Source of the DNA: Promethearchaeota archaeon CR_4
Lineage (GTDB): Archaea > Asgardarchaeota > Lokiarchaeia > Sigyniarchaeales > CR-4
Direction: 5' to 3'
Length of the DNA stretch: 5,094 bases
NCBI GenBank assembly: GCA_001940655.1
Contig: MBAA01000201.1
Span: 658-5,751, forward strand
Shown here piece by piece: positions 4,717-5,094 of the stretch; position 1 is the first letter of the stretch; each line of letters opens with the position of its first letter. The notes under the pieces were generated by a model. That model was given only the letters and a program-made list of their open reading frames with translations. It searched no databases and was not told the origin of the DNA. The position numbers and the translations under genes were made by a program.

Positions 4717-5094
4717 GTATTCTGAACAGCGATTTTTAATATAGTTCCGAGGGTTTTCTTGGTTAATTTGCCAACAGTTGGTCTTAAAATCGTAGTAGCG
4801 ACCATATTCATAAAAAAAGTTTCCCAAAATGATCAATAATCTGCGAACGTGTGCCTGATTCGGAATTCGGGATTGAGATTTAGCTATTAAAGGTTTCCTT
4901 GAAGATAGGAAAAATCAAAATAAATAGTTAGGAGAAAATCAATATTAAAAAAAGTAATTAAAGGATTGATCTCGATCCGAATTAGTTCTTATTTACAATC
5001 AACAGAATATTTTTCTCTAAAAATAAGTTCTTACCATCTTTTTTTGCGAAAAAGAAGAACTCCAGAATGAATATCTTAGATAATACATTTCATT
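4717..5094. other. AT-rich downstream spacer without a convincing gene
   Basis: The 378 bases after psd hold only short frames. A short T-run (ATTTTTA, 4732-4738) may terminate the operon. A - frame with ATG at 4811 runs 36 codons to a stop at 4704, overlapping the end of psd; it is K/T/L-rich and has no ribosome binding site. A + frame at 4924-5070 has an AGGAG at 4930-4934 but only ATA at the expected start position. A 6-bp inverted repeat (TTTCCT, seven-base loop, AGGAAA) lies at 4894-4912. The octamer AGTTCTTA occurs at 4984-4991 and 5026-5033. At the right edge, an ATG at 5067 on + and an open - frame (stop at 5019-5017) could each be part of a gene outside the window; neither can be decided. 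Confidence 0.6.
5026..5061 (+). repeat. Bulged inverted repeat (possible RNA hairpin)
   Basis: AGTTCTT (5026-5032) and CTTTTT (5038-5043) pair with AAAAAG (5049-5054) and AAGAACT (5055-5061). This gives 13 base pairs with a five-base bulge (ACCAT) on the left arm and a five-base loop (TTGCG). It could be a leader structure, a terminator-like element or a binding site. Most pairs are A-T, so it is not very stable and may be chance. Confidence 0.35.

Noticed and set aside
1..5094. CRISPR arrays, tRNA or rRNA genes, insertion sequences
   Set aside because: No regularly spaced direct repeats, no tRNA T-arm or rRNA-like stretches, and no transposase or terminal inverted repeats were seen.

Overview
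The window reads as a piece of an archaeal chromosome, most probably from an Asgard archaeon (Promethearchaeota). Three things point there. The first gene carries a gelsolin-like domain, an actin-regulator fold that Asgard archaea share with eukaryotes. The second is a SpoVT/AbrB-PhoU fusion of the archaeal type. The third is a pair of genes for serine/ethanolamine polar-lipid headgroups of the kind archaea use on ether lipids. Candidate promoters look like archaeal TATA boxes, and ribosome binding sites resemble GGAGGTGATC. Assignment below Asgard is not possible from this window.

Layout: positions 1-396 hold no convincing gene, but contain a 16-bp perfect palindrome and a protein-like reading frame broken at a T/A homopolymer. 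A 446-residue protein runs on + from 397 to 1737: an N-terminal gelsolin-like domain, a disordered charged linker, then two copies of an unrecognised ~80-residue domain (38 of 80 positions identical, counted by eye). It converges with the PhoU-family gene on - (2766-1774), only 36 bases apart. A ~355-base divergent spacer follows, with candidate TATA elements for both directions and one doubtful 77-codon frame. A tight two-gene + operon comes next: a CDP-alcohol phosphatidyltransferase of the PssA type (3122-3991) and a pyruvoyl-dependent phosphatidylserine decarboxylase-type proenzyme (4027-4716). The last ~380 bases are AT-rich and hold small inverted and direct repeats but no convincing gene.

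How the genes work together: pssA and psd encode consecutive steps, CDP-activated diether lipid plus serine to archaetidylserine, then decarboxylation to archaetidylethanolamine. The substrate being archaeol rather than diacylglycerol is inferred from the apparent archaeal host. The PhoU-like protein is probably a phosphate-linked or transcriptional regulator, with no transporter genes nearby. The gelsolin-repeat protein is the most unusual gene; it could act on the actin cytoskeleton, with the duplicated C-terminal domain as an unexplained partner or cargo module.
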